Both the position numbers and the translations under genes were made by a program. From Streptomyces sp. GS7 (GTDB taxonomy: Bacteria > Actinomycetota > Actinomycetes > Streptomycetales > Streptomycetaceae), in assembly GCF_009834125.1 (NCBI RefSeq), contig NZ_CP047146.1, forward strand, positions 1,481,501 through 1,545,500: DNA of 64,000 nucleotides, read 5' to 3'. This document shows positions 8,895 through 16,809 of this stretch, piece by piece. Within the stretch, counting starts at the first letter, position 1. Every line of letters begins with the position of its first letter. The notes under the pieces are model-generated. The model saw only the letters and a program-made list of their open reading frames with translations, was not told where the DNA came from and did not search any database.

Positions 8895-10019
8895 TCAAGC
8901 GCCAAGCGCGTCGTCGGCTCTGCGCGGCTCTGCGCGCGGCTGCTGGTTGAGCTTGTGGCGCGCGATGGAGGATCGTCGGTAGACCTCCTTGCGGGCCCGC
9001 ATGATGTTCCCCAGGGGCGCGTGCTCGGCGGTGACCCGCCAGGGCGTGAAGGACAGCGCGTCCATCTTCTCCAGGTTTTCCGGGCCGGAGATGTCCTGCT
9101 GTGGCAGCCGCAGCTTGGCCACGGTGACGGACGGCGAGAGCTGTTCCGGCCACTCCACGGTGGTGTCCTCCACCGGCATGCGTTCCAGGTCGGTGCAGAG
9201 TTGTACCTGGATGTCGAAGGCGTAGGGCCGTTCCTGCAACTCGGCTTGCAGGGCGGGTCGGAAGACCTCCGCCGTCGAGGTCGGGTCGATGGTGCGCCGG
9301 ACCACCGCGGCGGCGGAGGACGGGTCGGGGGTGATCCGCACCTTGGCGATGTAGTCCCCGTGCCGGACCGCGCCCATCGTCCAGTAGCTCGACAGCAGCA
9401 GGTGTGCCGGAGGGGTCTTCGACAGGCGCAGGAAGGCCAGGAACTCGTCCCACGCCCAGTTGTCCTGGTCCAGCGTTCCCTTCCCGGTCACGAACTCGGT
9501 GAAGAAACGACGCGCGCCGGGTCGGCCCTTGGAGAAGTAGGCCGGCGCGTTCAGGAACAATTCCTGGATGAACAGGTAGTGCTCGACCGTGTTGCAGAAG
9601 AAGATCGGTCCGTTGATGTTGGCGTAGTCGAATGTGCCCGTGTCCGGTTCGTCTTCCAGCAGGGTCGGGCCGGGGATGTCGAACATCTTCAGCGCCAGTC
9701 CGGTGGCGGCGCCCAGTCGCGCGTCGGCTCCGGCGTGAGGCGAGCCGTTGGAGAAGCGGATGAGCGCATCATGGGTTCCCGGAGTCGCGTAGATGCCTTG
9801 GGCGTACTCGGGGGGAAGCCCGTCCAGGATCTCCACTTCCCCTCGGACCAGCCCGTAGCCTTTGGCGTGGGCGTCGCGGAGGGCCCGTCCAGTGCCGCCG
9901 GCCTTGACCGACTCGGCGATGTAGCTCTCCGTTTTTTCGATCACCGTCTGCACGTTGCGGTCGAAGTCCGGGTCGTCGTCTTCGACCTCAGGCGTGTAGC
10001 GGACGAACTGTGCTGCCAT
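8895..10019 (-). CDS. Catalase-family heme protein (short, y4iL-like)
   Basis: A 374-residue protein with the minimal catalase fold. The distal side shows RDAHAKGYGLVRGEVEI (candidate distal His), followed by ALIRFSNGSPHAGAD, and the proximal R-x-x-x-Y heme-tyrosine motif is RKEVY near the C-terminus. It is much shorter than classical monofunctional catalases (~480+ residues) and resembles the catalase-like group that includes allene-oxide-synthase and peroxide-using enzymes, so the reaction (catalase, peroxidase or lipid hydroperoxide chemistry) is open. It is the last gene of a minus-strand trio, 54 bp after the DyP peroxidase gene, pointing to peroxide or hydroperoxide handling. Confidence 0.82.
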   Translation of the reverse strand: MAAQFVRYTPEVEDDDPDFDRNVQTVIEKTESYIAESVKAGGTGRALRDAHAKGYGLVRGEVEILDGLPPEYAQGIYATPGTHDALIRFSNGSPHAGADARLGAATGLALKMFDIPGPTLLEDEPDTGTFDYANINGPIFFCNTVEHYLFIQELFLNAPAYFSKGRPGARRFFTEFVTGKGTLDQDNWAWDEFLAFLRLSKTPPAHLLLSSYWTMGAVRHGDYIAKVRITPDPSSAAAVVRRTIDPTSTAEVFRPALQAELQERPYAFDIQVQLCTDLERMPVEDTTVEWPEQLSPSVTVAKLRLPQQDISGPENLEKMDALSFTPWRVTAEHAPLGNIMRARKEVYRRSSIARHKLNQQPRAEPRRADDALGA

Positions 10020-10073
10020 GGCTTCGACCTCTCCTCGAAGAGCGTGATCGGACCTCAGGGGTGGGAATCGCCG

Positions 10074-11426
10074 TCAGTCCTCCAGTGCGGCGAGCCAGCG
10101 CAGGGCACGCAGCCCCGGCAGGAAGCAGTACTCGCCGCCGCGGGTGACCACGAAGCCGGGCAGGTTCTGCAGGCGCCGTCGGACCGGCTTCTCCGGGATG
10201 GTGACGCTGCCGGTTCCGCCGTGATGTCCGGCCACCGGGTCCTTCTCGCCTGGGTAGCCGATGAAGTTGCCGTCGTTGACCCATTCGGCCTTGATGAACT
10301 CAAACTGTCGTTCCAGGTGGGCCCCGATGAATACTCCGACCAAGCCGCGGTCGGCGCCGTCGTCCTCCAGTACGCCCTCGGGCAGCGGCGGGCCGTAGGT
10401 GGTGCCGCGGCGGATGAGCCGGTGCATCCGTGCGTCGCCGATGATGGTGGCATCACGGGGGTTGGTGCGCCGGATGTGCGCACCAGCGGGGCACCGGTAC
10501 CCTCGGTCGTCGTTCTCCCGGTACAGGAAGTTGTTGACGCGGTGCGGATCGGCCGCCAGCTCCGGATCATCGCGCTCCGGTGCCAGCGTCAGCGGTGCTC
10601 CGCTCGGCCAGCGCCCGACCATCTTCGCCGCCAGGAGCGCCTCCTCCTCGGCGCTGGAACTGTTCGCGCGCAGGTACCGGCGCCAGGCCGCCACGTCGGT
10701 GTGAATCTTGCGAACGGCCACGTAGGTCCCGTTGCGCCCCAGCACATCGGGGCTGGGGATGGGCGGCAGGCTGCCGGTTTCGTCGGGGTAGCCGAGGATG
10801 AACTCGCCGGCCTTGATGGGGGCTTCCTGGGGGTTGGAGCCGGGTAGCCCGACTCCCTCGATGTTCGGATGGCTGATGCCGTCACGGAAGCCGAAGGTGG
10901 TACGCCCGGTCGGGAGCTGGCGGACCTCCTGCTGCCAGATCACCTGGACGTCGGGAGTGTCCTCGTAGGCGACACGGGCCCGCTCCAGCTCCTTGTCCAG
11001 CTGTCCCGCGTCGGAGGAGAGGGCACTCAACGCGATGTGGACATCGCCGGTTCCGAACGGCGCCTCCCAGCGGGCCGGCGCGCACTCGCCCACGTCGCCG
11101 ATCAGCTCCGCCCGAGCGGCCATGCCCTCACGAAACGCCCGCGGAAAACTGTCCAGCGACTCCTGGGGCACCCCCAGGGCCCTCAGCCCCTGAAAGGTGA
11201 ACGCCACAGCGACCCAGGCATCCTGTCTCCGGTCCGCGCTCGGCAGACCACCCGAGGTCACCGGGAGCAGCCGCCGCAGCAGGGCGCGCCCGGCATGGCG
11301 GTCATCGACGCGCAGGAAGACGAACTTTCCCTCGTACGGGACGGGCCTCGGACGCAGGGCCCCACTTTGGACGTCGTCGATCTCGACGCTCACGCCGGCC
11401 GCGCTACTGGTGTCCGCTGCGTTCAT
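10074..11426 (-). CDS. Dye-decolorizing (DyP-type) heme peroxidase
   Basis: A 450-residue DyP peroxidase. The hallmark GxxDG motif is at residues 179-183 (FGFRDGISHP; Asp as distal acid) and the proximal heme ligand is His317 in AGAHIRRTNPRD. No Tat or Sec signal peptide is visible, so it is probably cytoplasmic or encapsulated. The start at 11426 is preferred over the upstream in-frame codon at 11486 because a GGAGG lies 11 nt before it. It sits between a gene of unknown function and a catalase-like gene in one minus-strand unit, and is part of the inserted element. Confidence 0.9.
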   Translation of the reverse strand: MNAADTSSAAGVSVEIDDVQSGALRPRPVPYEGKFVFLRVDDRHAGRALLRRLLPVTSGGLPSADRRQDAWVAVAFTFQGLRALGVPQESLDSFPRAFREGMAARAELIGDVGECAPARWEAPFGTGDVHIALSALSSDAGQLDKELERARVAYEDTPDVQVIWQQEVRQLPTGRTTFGFRDGISHPNIEGVGLPGSNPQEAPIKAGEFILGYPDETGSLPPIPSPDVLGRNGTYVAVRKIHTDVAAWRRYLRANSSSAEEEALLAAKMVGRWPSGAPLTLAPERDDPELAADPHRVNNFLYRENDDRGYRCPAGAHIRRTNPRDATIIGDARMHRLIRRGTTYGPPLPEGVLEDDGADRGLVGVFIGAHLERQFEFIKAEWVNDGNFIGYPGEKDPVAGHHGGTGSVTIPEKPVRRRLQNLPGFVVTRGGEYCFLPGLRALRWLAALED

Positions 11427-11543
11427 GGTTGCTTGTGCCTCCACATCGGTCTCTGCCTGGACAGCCCTGCTATGGCCGACTCGCACCGGCTGGCGTGGTC
11501 CACCGATGGTGGGTGGGCTCCGAGGGTCGGCTGTGTCCGGGTT

Positions 11544-12134
11544 CTAGGCCGAGGCTTCCTCCAGCAGCTTCTGGAAGGCAGGAGTGGCCACCAACTCCGC
11601 GTTGGCCGGGTTGTCCAGCGCCGCCCGGAACTGGGGGGTGTCCAGCACCTCCTGGAACGCGTCGTCCACGCGGTGGTCCTTGTAGATCTGCTGAACGGTC
11701 AGGTCGGGGTAGGCGCTGACGAAGACTCCTGCGGGCTCCTGGTGGGCGACGAACCAGTCCTTCACCCCTGGATCGGCGATGCCGGGGAATCCTTCGCTGT
11801 GCGAGAAGACCTTGTCGAAGCGGGCCCCGACCACCGTCTGGGCGAAGTCGTCGATGTAGGTGTCCCAGGAGCCGTCGAAAACGCTGGCGAACATGAACCG
11901 GGTGTCGTTGTCGAAGATCACGTGCCGTGCGTCATGCAGGGTGCCGATCTGGCGCACCGCCGCATGGACCCTCTCGTCATCCGCCGCGTCGGCGAGCGTG
12001 GCGAGGTCCTTACGCAGCGCATCCGCATGGCCCGGCTTGATCTTGGTAAAGACGGTGAACTCGCTGCAGACTCCATCCGACCTGCCCGGGCGCTCGGGGT
12101 GAGGCGATCGGGTTGCACCTGTCGTCGCGGTCAT
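11544..12134 (-). CDS. Unknown protein, first gene of the peroxidase cluster
   Basis: A 196-residue soluble protein with no family name that I recognise with certainty. Short alternating strand/helix segments (FTVFTKIKPGHADALRKDL, HDARHVIFDNDTRFMFASVF) suggest a ferredoxin-like or dimeric alpha-beta barrel fold, which is also the fold of DyP domains. The C-terminal third is helical and acidic. The start at 12134 has GGGAGAG 8 nt upstream. It leads the trio (117 bp before DyP), so it may assist or pair with the peroxidase, but this is only from context. His residues (HDARHV, FSHSEGF) could be metal or heme ligands; this is unproven. Confidence 0.6.
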   Translation of the reverse strand: MTATTGATRSPHPERPGRSDGVCSEFTVFTKIKPGHADALRKDLATLADAADDERVHAAVRQIGTLHDARHVIFDNDTRFMFASVFDGSWDTYIDDFAQTVVGARFDKVFSHSEGFPGIADPGVKDWFVAHQEPAGVFVSAYPDLTVQQIYKDHRVDDAFQEVLDTPQFRAALDNPANAELVATPAFQKLLEEASA

Positions 12135-12285
12135 CGTGGATCTCTCCCAACCACGGATCGGTGCGAGGGCCACCAAGCACCCGAGCATGAGGCGCCATCG
12201 CCCTCACATATCAATCCTCACTGCGGATACATTGCCGCGCATCCCAAGCCTTCTAGTTCGGAGAGGGCCCGTTTGGGGACCTCGA

Positions 12286-12597
12286 TCTGCCCTCAGATGG
12301 ACACCCAGATCCAGATCGCCCCGACGGGCAAGAAGCTGCTCCCGCTGAGCGTGAAGCAGCCTGCGAACAGCGCAAACGGCCAGTGACGTGAGCGACGCCT
12401 TACGGCGGATCGCCGACGCTGTGACTGACGTCACGGAGCCCTGAGATGGCTGACGTGCTGAGCGCGCTCGGCGTCGGCGGTCCGTCGCATCGGCAGAGAT
12501 GCCCGGAACGCCTCTGCCGACGCAGGGAGGCCCCTCGAACGTCCACTCAGAGGTGGAGTGGGTGTGAGGGGCCTTTCGGGCTGTCTCGCGGCCTCTA
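12286..12597 (+). repeat. Middle junction repeat (copy B)
   Basis: A second copy of the radical SAM 3' end and the noncoding left arm, offset 3942 bp from copy A. Its coding frame still reads CPQMDTQIQIAPTGKKLLP to a stop at 12384-12386, with no gene in front. It marks the boundary between the two cargo segments. In the wider gap 12135-12698 there are also the promoter region of the peroxidase unit and an AT-richer ~50 bp right arm (12240-12285). Confidence 0.8.
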
Positions 12598-12698
12598 GGG
12601 TCTGTCCGTCGGGTCGTGAGGTGCACTCGTTGCACCGGACGGGCGGAGCGATCACCGGTGCTGTCTTCGGTGGTGGCGAGCCGTGATGTGATGGCGCC

Positions 12699-13091
12699 GT
12701 GAGTCGCGCTGCAGAAGAGACCAACCGCCGCATGCTCCGGGCGCGGGATGTGATGGACCGTGTCTACGCGCAGCCGCTGGACGTGCCGGCCCTGGCCCGG
12801 ATCGCGCACGTGTCACAGGCGCACTTCTCCCGCACCTTCCGGGCCACGTTCGGCGAGACGCCGCATCGCTACCTGCAGCGCCGCCGTGTCGAGCGGGCCA
12901 TGTTCCTGCTGCGGGAGACTGACCGCAGTGTGACGGACATCTGCTTCGAGGTCGGCTTCGGCAGCCCGGGAACCTTCAGCCGCACGTTCCGCGACATCGT
13001 CGGGCGGTCGCCGAGGACGTACCGCAAGGAAGCGGTGGCCACGGGCGTGCCGACGTGCTTCACGATGGCGTGGACGCGACCGAGCGGCTGA
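12699..13091 (+). CDS. AraC-type transcriptional regulator, DNA-binding domain only
   Basis: A 130-residue protein consisting almost entirely of the AraC/XylS tandem helix-turn-helix domain. The first HTH is around LARIAHVSQAHFSRTFRATFG and the second has the family signature VTDICFEVGFGSPGTFSRTFRDIVGRSPRTYR. No sensing domain is present, unlike most AraC members (~300 residues), so it may respond by abundance or by binding a partner. It starts at GTG 12699. The next gene, 81 bp downstream, is a VOC-fold protein, a frequent pairing in actinobacteria that suggests it controls or is co-expressed with that gene. Confidence 0.88.
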   Translation: MSRAAEETNRRMLRARDVMDRVYAQPLDVPALARIAHVSQAHFSRTFRATFGETPHRYLQRRRVERAMFLLRETDRSVTDICFEVGFGSPGTFSRTFRDIVGRSPRTYRKEAVATGVPTCFTMAWTRPSG

Positions 13092-13172
13092 TCTTCCGTC
13101 CTGCTCGTGCCGCCCGTCGACAGAGCAGTTCTGGATAAGTTTTCGTCCCGCCGGCTCAGTAGCGTGATGCAC

Positions 13173-13583
13173 ATGTTCAACGCCATCACGCACTCGCAGA
13201 TATACGTCCTGGACCAGGACGAGGCCCTCGACTTCTACGTCGGCAAGCTCGGCCTGGAGGTCGCCGCCGACGTCGACTTGGGCTTCATGCGCTGGCTGGC
13301 CGTCAGCGTTCCCGGTCATCCCGAGCGCCAGATCCTGCTGGAGAAGCCGGGCGTTCCGGCGATGTCCGAGGAGACGGCGGAGCAGGTCCGGGAGCTGGTG
13401 ACCAAGGGTGCGATGGGTGGGTGGCTCATCTTCACCACGGACGACTGCCGCAAGACGTACGAGACGCTGCTGGGCCGAGGCGTGGAGTTCACCGAGGAAC
13501 CCACGGACCGCCCGTACGGTAGCGACTGCGGACTTCGCGACCCCTTTGGGAACCGGATCCGCTTCACCCAGCCAAGGGCCTAG
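13173..13583 (+). CDS. VOC superfamily (glyoxalase/bleomycin-resistance type) protein
   Basis: A ~136-residue protein with two beta-alpha-beta-beta-beta repeats typical of the vicinal oxygen chelate fold (THSQIYVLDQDEALDFYVGKLGLEV and the terminal DPFGNRIRFTQ). Substrate unknown; members include glyoxalase I, dioxygenases and antibiotic-binding proteins. Two ATGs are close: 13167 and 13173. I prefer 13173 because TAGCGT at 13160-13165 would be a -10 box 7 nt before it, giving a leaderless message, and no ribosome site is seen. It follows the AraC gene. Confidence 0.8.
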   Translation: MFNAITHSQIYVLDQDEALDFYVGKLGLEVAADVDLGFMRWLAVSVPGHPERQILLEKPGVPAMSEETAEQVRELVTKGAMGGWLIFTTDDCRKTYETLLGRGVEFTEEPTDRPYGSDCGLRDPFGNRIRFTQPRA

Positions 13584-13763
13584 ATGGTCGATTCCAAGGG
13601 GTTTGGTGGTCGTAGGCGGTCAGTGCGCGCATGACCGGCTGACCGCGCATGAACCTGGCTCCACTCATCAGGCCCCCTTGAAATCGATCATCTGGGGGCT
13701 GTCCGGCGGGTCACCCCGCAGCCATAGCCGGATCGTGGCGAGGGTGACCGTGCTGGGCCGAAC

Positions 13764-14198
13764 TCACACGGTGGGCCTGCTGCTGGTGCAGCAGGCGTCG
13801 CCTTCCAGGGCGGGGGCCTTGCCCATCTCGTCGGCGTCGGCTTTGACGACGTAGACCTCCCAGGGCTCCTCGCCTGGGCCGCGGACCCAGACCTTGTCCT
13901 GGACGGCATAGCAGCAGGGGGTGCCGTTCTCCTCGAAGGTCGCAAGTCCCGCTTCCTTGAGGCGGTCGGTGGCCGCGGTGACCAGGTCGGTGGAATCGAC
14001 CTCGACGCCGAGGTGGTCCAGCCGGGTCTCCTGGCCGGGCTCACCTTCGATCAGGACAAGTTTCAGCGGCGGCTCGGCGATGGCGAAGTTGGCGTAACCG
14101 GGGCGGCGCTTGGCCGGCTCGACACCGAACAGCGTGGAGTAGAACTCCACCGACGCATCGAGGTCGGGGACGTTGAGCGCGAGCTGAACGCGGGGCAT
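13764..14198 (-). CDS. arsI: ArsI/CadI-family protein, probable C-As lyase
   Basis: A 144-residue VOC-fold protein close to the actinobacterial CadI/ArsI group. The arsenic-binding vicinal pair is Cys95-Cys96 in GTPCCYAVQDKVWV; likely Fe ligands are Gln5, His62 (LDHLG) and Glu114 (PWEVY). ArsI splits methyl- or aryl-arsenic bonds of trivalent organoarsenicals. An extra CC pair at residues 136-137 near the C-terminus could also bind As(III). The start at 14198 has GAGGAGA 5 nt upstream. It is transcribed divergently from arsR, so a shared 79-bp control region probably puts both under ArsR. A cadmium-linked role (CadI) is the alternative. Confidence 0.82.
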   Translation of the reverse strand: MPRVQLALNVPDLDASVEFYSTLFGVEPAKRRPGYANFAIAEPPLKLVLIEGEPGQETRLDHLGVEVDSTDLVTAATDRLKEAGLATFEENGTPCCYAVQDKVWVRGPGEEPWEVYVVKADADEMGKAPALEGDACCTSSRPTV

Positions 14199-14277
14199 GA
14201 CACTCTCCTCATCGCAGTGCATTGATGACTGTCGATGCAACCTTGCGCCTTGAATCGAAGTTGGTCAACATAGAGGT
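14199..14277. promoter_or_regulatory. arsI/arsR divergent control region
   Basis: A 79-bp region between divergent genes. It contains the interrupted dyad TTGA-N11-TCAA (14250-14268), a plausible ArsR operator, just upstream of arsR. The exact operator cannot be proven from sequence. Confidence 0.45.
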
Positions 14278-14679
14278 ATGTCGAATCAAGAGCGTGAGGT
14301 GCTCGGCCAGTCCCAGGAATGCTGTCCGGGGCTGCTGACCGCGCCGTTGGACGAGGGCCAGGCCACAGAGCTGGCGAAGGTCTTCAAGGCCCTGGGGGAT
14401 CCGGTGCGGCTGCGGCTGCTGTCGATGATCGCCTCCCGGGCCGGTGGTGAGGTGTGCGTGTGCGATCTGACGCCGGCGTTCGATCTGTCGCAGCCGACGA
14501 TCTCCCACCACCTCAAGCTGCTGCGACAGGCCGGGCTGATCGACTGCGAACGCCGCGGGACGTGGGTCTATTACTGGCTGCTGCCGGAGATGACCGACCG
14601 CCTCGCCGGGATACTGACCCGCCCCGCAGGCCAGCCCCTTCCCCGGACCGACCGGACGCCCGCGGGAGCCGCCTCGTGA
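14278..14679 (+). CDS. arsR: ArsR/SmtB-family arsenic-responsive repressor
   Basis: A 133-residue winged-helix repressor. The recognition helix is in LSQPTISHHLKLLRQAGL (about residues 70-87). Cysteines are at 15-16 (ECC) and at 60 and 62 (EVCVCDL). The N-terminal Cys15-Cys16 pair plus a later Cys resembles the As(III) site described for Corynebacterium ArsR rather than the E. coli CxC-only site. It should derepress the downstream efflux and reductase genes and divergent arsI when As(III) binds. Its stop overlaps the GTG of the next gene. Confidence 0.93.
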   Translation: MSNQEREVLGQSQECCPGLLTAPLDEGQATELAKVFKALGDPVRLRLLSMIASRAGGEVCVCDLTPAFDLSQPTISHHLKLLRQAGLIDCERRGTWVYYWLLPEMTDRLAGILTRPAGQPLPRTDRTPAGAAS

Positions 14680-15794
14680 CCGCGACGGACACCACCACGG
14701 CGGCGGGGACGGTCGCGGCCCGGCTCTCGTTCCTGGACCGCTTCCTGGCCGTGTGGATCCTGCTGGCCATGGCCGCCGGCCTCGGCCTGGGCCGCCTGGT
14801 TCCGGGGCTGGGGGACGCGCTGGCGAAGGTGACGGTCACCGGCGTCTCGCTGCCGATCGCGCTCGGGCTGCTGGTGATGATGTATCCGGTCCTGGCCAAG
14901 GTCCGCTATGACCGCCTGGACACCGTCGCCCGCGACCGCCGTCTGCTGATCCCCTCGCTGGTGATCAACTGGATCGTCGGCCCGGCCCTGATGTTCGCGC
15001 TCGCGTGGTTCCTCCTGCCCGACCTGCCGGAGTACCGGACCGGGTTGATCATCGTCGGGCTGGCCCGCTGCATCGCCATGGTCATCATCTGGAACGACCT
15101 GGCCTGCGGCGACCGCGAAGCCGCCGCCGTCCTGGTCGCCCTGAACTCCGTCTTCCAGGTCCTGGCGTTCAGCTTGCTCGGCTGGTTCTATCTCTCGGTC
15201 CTGCCCGGCTGGCTCGGCCTGGAACAGACCGGGCTGAGTGTCTCGGTGTGGGAGATCGCCCGCAGCGTGCTGATCTTCCTTGGCATCCCCCTGGCCGCCG
15301 GCTTCCTGACCCGCCGCTTGGGCGAGAAGGCCAAGGGCCGCACCTGGTACGAGACCAGGCTGATCCCGCGGATCGGCCCGTTCGCCCTGTGGGGCCTGCT
15401 GTTCACGATCGTTGTGCTCTTCGCTCTCCAGGGCGATGCCATCACCTCCCGGCCCCTGGACGTCGCGCGCATCGCGCTGCCGCTGCTGGCGTATTTCGCT
15501 GTCATGTGGGCCGGGTCAATGGCTCTGGGCAAGGCCGTTGGGCTGGACTATCCGCGGGCGACGACACTGGCGTTCACGGCGGCCGGCAACAACTTCGAAC
15601 TGGCCATCGCCGTTGCCATCGCGACGTTCGGCGCGACCTCCGGCCAGGCCCTGGCCGGGGTCGTCGGACCTCTCATCGAGGTCCCGGTCCTGATCGGCCT
15701 GGTCCATGTCGCCCTGGCCGCCCGCCGCCTCTTCCCCGACACACCCGCCCCGGCTACCGAGTCGGCCGGTCTCAAGGAGCCCGCCCGTGGCTGA
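14676..15794 (+). CDS. acr3: ACR3-family arsenite efflux permease
   Basis: A 372-residue polytopic membrane protein with ten predicted helices. ACR3 marks include the membrane Cys in GLARCIAMVIIWNDLACGD, which is essential in characterised ACR3 proteins, and the late motif TLAFTAAGNNFELAIAVAIATFG. It exports As(OH)3 using the proton gradient. The GTG start overlaps the arsR stop by 4 nt (GTGA), and its own end overlaps arsC by 8 nt, so the three form one translationally coupled operon. Confidence 0.93.
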   Translation: MTATDTTTAAGTVAARLSFLDRFLAVWILLAMAAGLGLGRLVPGLGDALAKVTVTGVSLPIALGLLVMMYPVLAKVRYDRLDTVARDRRLLIPSLVINWIVGPALMFALAWFLLPDLPEYRTGLIIVGLARCIAMVIIWNDLACGDREAAAVLVALNSVFQVLAFSLLGWFYLSVLPGWLGLEQTGLSVSVWEIARSVLIFLGIPLAAGFLTRRLGEKAKGRTWYETRLIPRIGPFALWGLLFTIVVLFALQGDAITSRPLDVARIALPLLAYFAVMWAGSMALGKAVGLDYPRATTLAFTAAGNNFELAIAVAIATFGATSGQALAGVVGPLIEVPVLIGLVHVALAARRLFPDTPAPATESAGLKEPARG

Positions 15795-16206
15795 GTCCCG
15801 CACGTCATCGGTGCTCTTCGTCTGCGTCCACAACGCTGGACGCTCCCAGATGGCCGCCGCCTTCCTCGCCCACCTCGCCGGCGACCAGGTGGAAGTCCGT
15901 TCGGCCGGCTCCGCCCCTGCCGGCGCGGTGAACCCGGCGGTGGTCGAGGCTATGGCCGAGGTCGGCATCGACCTGTCCGCCCAGACCCCGAAAGTACTGA
16001 CTGCCGAGGCCGTTCAGGCGTCCGACGTCGTGATCACCATGGGCTGCGGGGATGCCTGCCCGATCTTCCCCGGCAAGAAGTACCTGGACTGGAGGCTGGA
16101 CGACCCCGCCGGCCAAGGAGTGGACGCCGTCCGACCGATCCGCGACGAGATCGAACGGCGGATCCGCGCCCTGCTGGACGAGCTGCGGTCGTCGGCCCGA
16201 ACCTGA
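15787..16206 (+). CDS. arsC: Arsenate reductase, low-molecular-weight phosphatase type
   Basis: A 139-residue protein with the LMW-PTPase P-loop CX5R at Cys13-Arg19 (CVHNAGRSQMAAAF), a second cysteine pair in TMGCGDACPIFPGKKY and the general-acid Asp region LDDPAGQ. It reduces arsenate to arsenite for export by ACR3. The pattern of several cysteines fits thioredoxin- or mycothiol-linked recycling; which one cannot be decided. GTG at 15787 has AAGGAG 8 nt upstream and overlaps the end of acr3. Confidence 0.92.
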   Translation: MAESRTSSVLFVCVHNAGRSQMAAAFLAHLAGDQVEVRSAGSAPAGAVNPAVVEAMAEVGIDLSAQTPKVLTAEAVQASDVVITMGCGDACPIFPGKKYLDWRLDDPAGQGVDAVRPIRDEIERRIRALLDELRSSART

Positions 16207-16354
16207 CAGGTCCGGGCGAGACCGGGCGAAGGCACGGACGTCGGCTCCGACCGCCCCCGCGGAACTCTTGGTCTCCAGCCTCCAGCGGGGCGACACGGTG
16301 CTGAGGGGCAGGGGCAGGGGCTACCGGGCGCGCTTACGGAGCGCTGTTCGTCCG

Positions 16355-16423
16355 CAGATGGACACCCGGATCCAGATCGGCCCGACGGGCAAGAAGCTGC
16401 TCCCGCCGACCGTCGTCACGTAG
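16355..16423 (+). pseudogene. Displaced original 3' end of the radical SAM gene (copy C)
   Basis: It encodes PQMDTRIQIGPTGKKLLPPTVVT and then a stop. 51 of the first 52 bases match 8352-8403. After that it diverges from copies A and B and runs into a GC-rich hairpin. The position on the core-genome side suggests it is the native gene end pushed away by the insertion, equivalent to an attR site. It has no start codon and is not expressed as a gene. Confidence 0.72.
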
Positions 16424-16438
16424 CGCCCCCGCACCCTG

Positions 16439-16470
16439 GGCCCGGCCTCCGCCTCGCGCGGGGCCGGGCC
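16439..16470 (+). terminator. Probable original terminator of the radical SAM gene
   Basis: A perfect 9-bp GC-rich inverted repeat (16439-16447 with 16462-16470), 15 bp after the stop of the displaced gene end. Its position supports copy C being the ancestral end. Confidence 0.55.
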
Positions 16471-16536
16471 GCCGCGTTTCCCGGTGCCCCCGCTTACGCA
16501 GCTCGGCACCACCTCAGCGGAGTTGCTCCCACCGCG

Positions 16537-16809
16537 TCAGGGGCATCCCTTGTCCGCCCACATCAGGGAAACCTTGCGCCACTCCGGCGTGTTCGCCGGG
16601 TGGTGGTCCAGCCAGTTCTTGAGCGTGGAGCATTCGTACGCCGGAACGGCGTGGTGCGCGGTGACGGCCGTGATCGTCTTCGGGGCGGTCGACGCGCTCG
16701 CGGGCTGCGACATCGCGCCGGCCGACGTCAGGAGCAGCGGGGTGGCGACGGCGGTGAGCACAGCCCGGCGCCGGAGGCTCGAACGCCCGGCGCCGGCGGA
16801 AATCGACAT
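16537..16809 (-). CDS. Small secreted protein of unknown function
   Basis: A 90-residue precursor with a clear Sec signal: basic N-terminus (RSSLRRRAVL), hydrophobic core (TAVATPLLLTSAGA) and an Ala-rich cleavage zone near ASAST. The mature part is ~48 residues and has two cysteines (YECSTLK and ADKGCP-end), probably one disulfide. GGAGG lies 7 nt before the ATG. I do not recognise a family. It faces the displaced radical SAM end and is the first intact gene after the insertion. Confidence 0.75.
   Translation of the reverse strand: MSISAGAGRSSLRRRAVLTAVATPLLLTSAGAMSQPASASTAPKTITAVTAHHAVPAYECSTLKNWLDHHPANTPEWRKVSLMWADKGCP

Larger units (their letters stand above)
8352..12293. mobile_element. 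Inserted element 1 (heme peroxidase cargo, 3.94 kb)
   Basis: The segment lies between the first and second copies of the radical SAM 3' end. It encodes only three cargo genes on the minus strand (catalase-like, DyP peroxidase, unknown protein). No recombinase, replication or transfer gene is present. Inference: an element integrated site-specifically at the 3' end of the radical SAM gene, now or always mobilised in trans, similar in layout to cis-mobilisable elements. 8439-8894 has no gene; after the two hairpins I see nothing definable in 8665-8894. Confidence 0.6.
12294..16354. mobile_element. Inserted element 2 (AraC/VOC and arsenic cargo, 4.06 kb)
   Basis: The segment lies between the second and third copies of the radical SAM 3' end and carries six genes but no integrase. 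Its left arm is homologous to that of element 1; its right arm is different. Nearly equal length and shared left arms suggest repeated insertion at the same site by related elements. Confidence 0.6.

Noticed and set aside
8344..16423. Composite transposon or IS-borne island
   Set aside because: No transposase gene, terminal inverted repeats or short target duplications seen; the repeats are direct and derived from a gene end.
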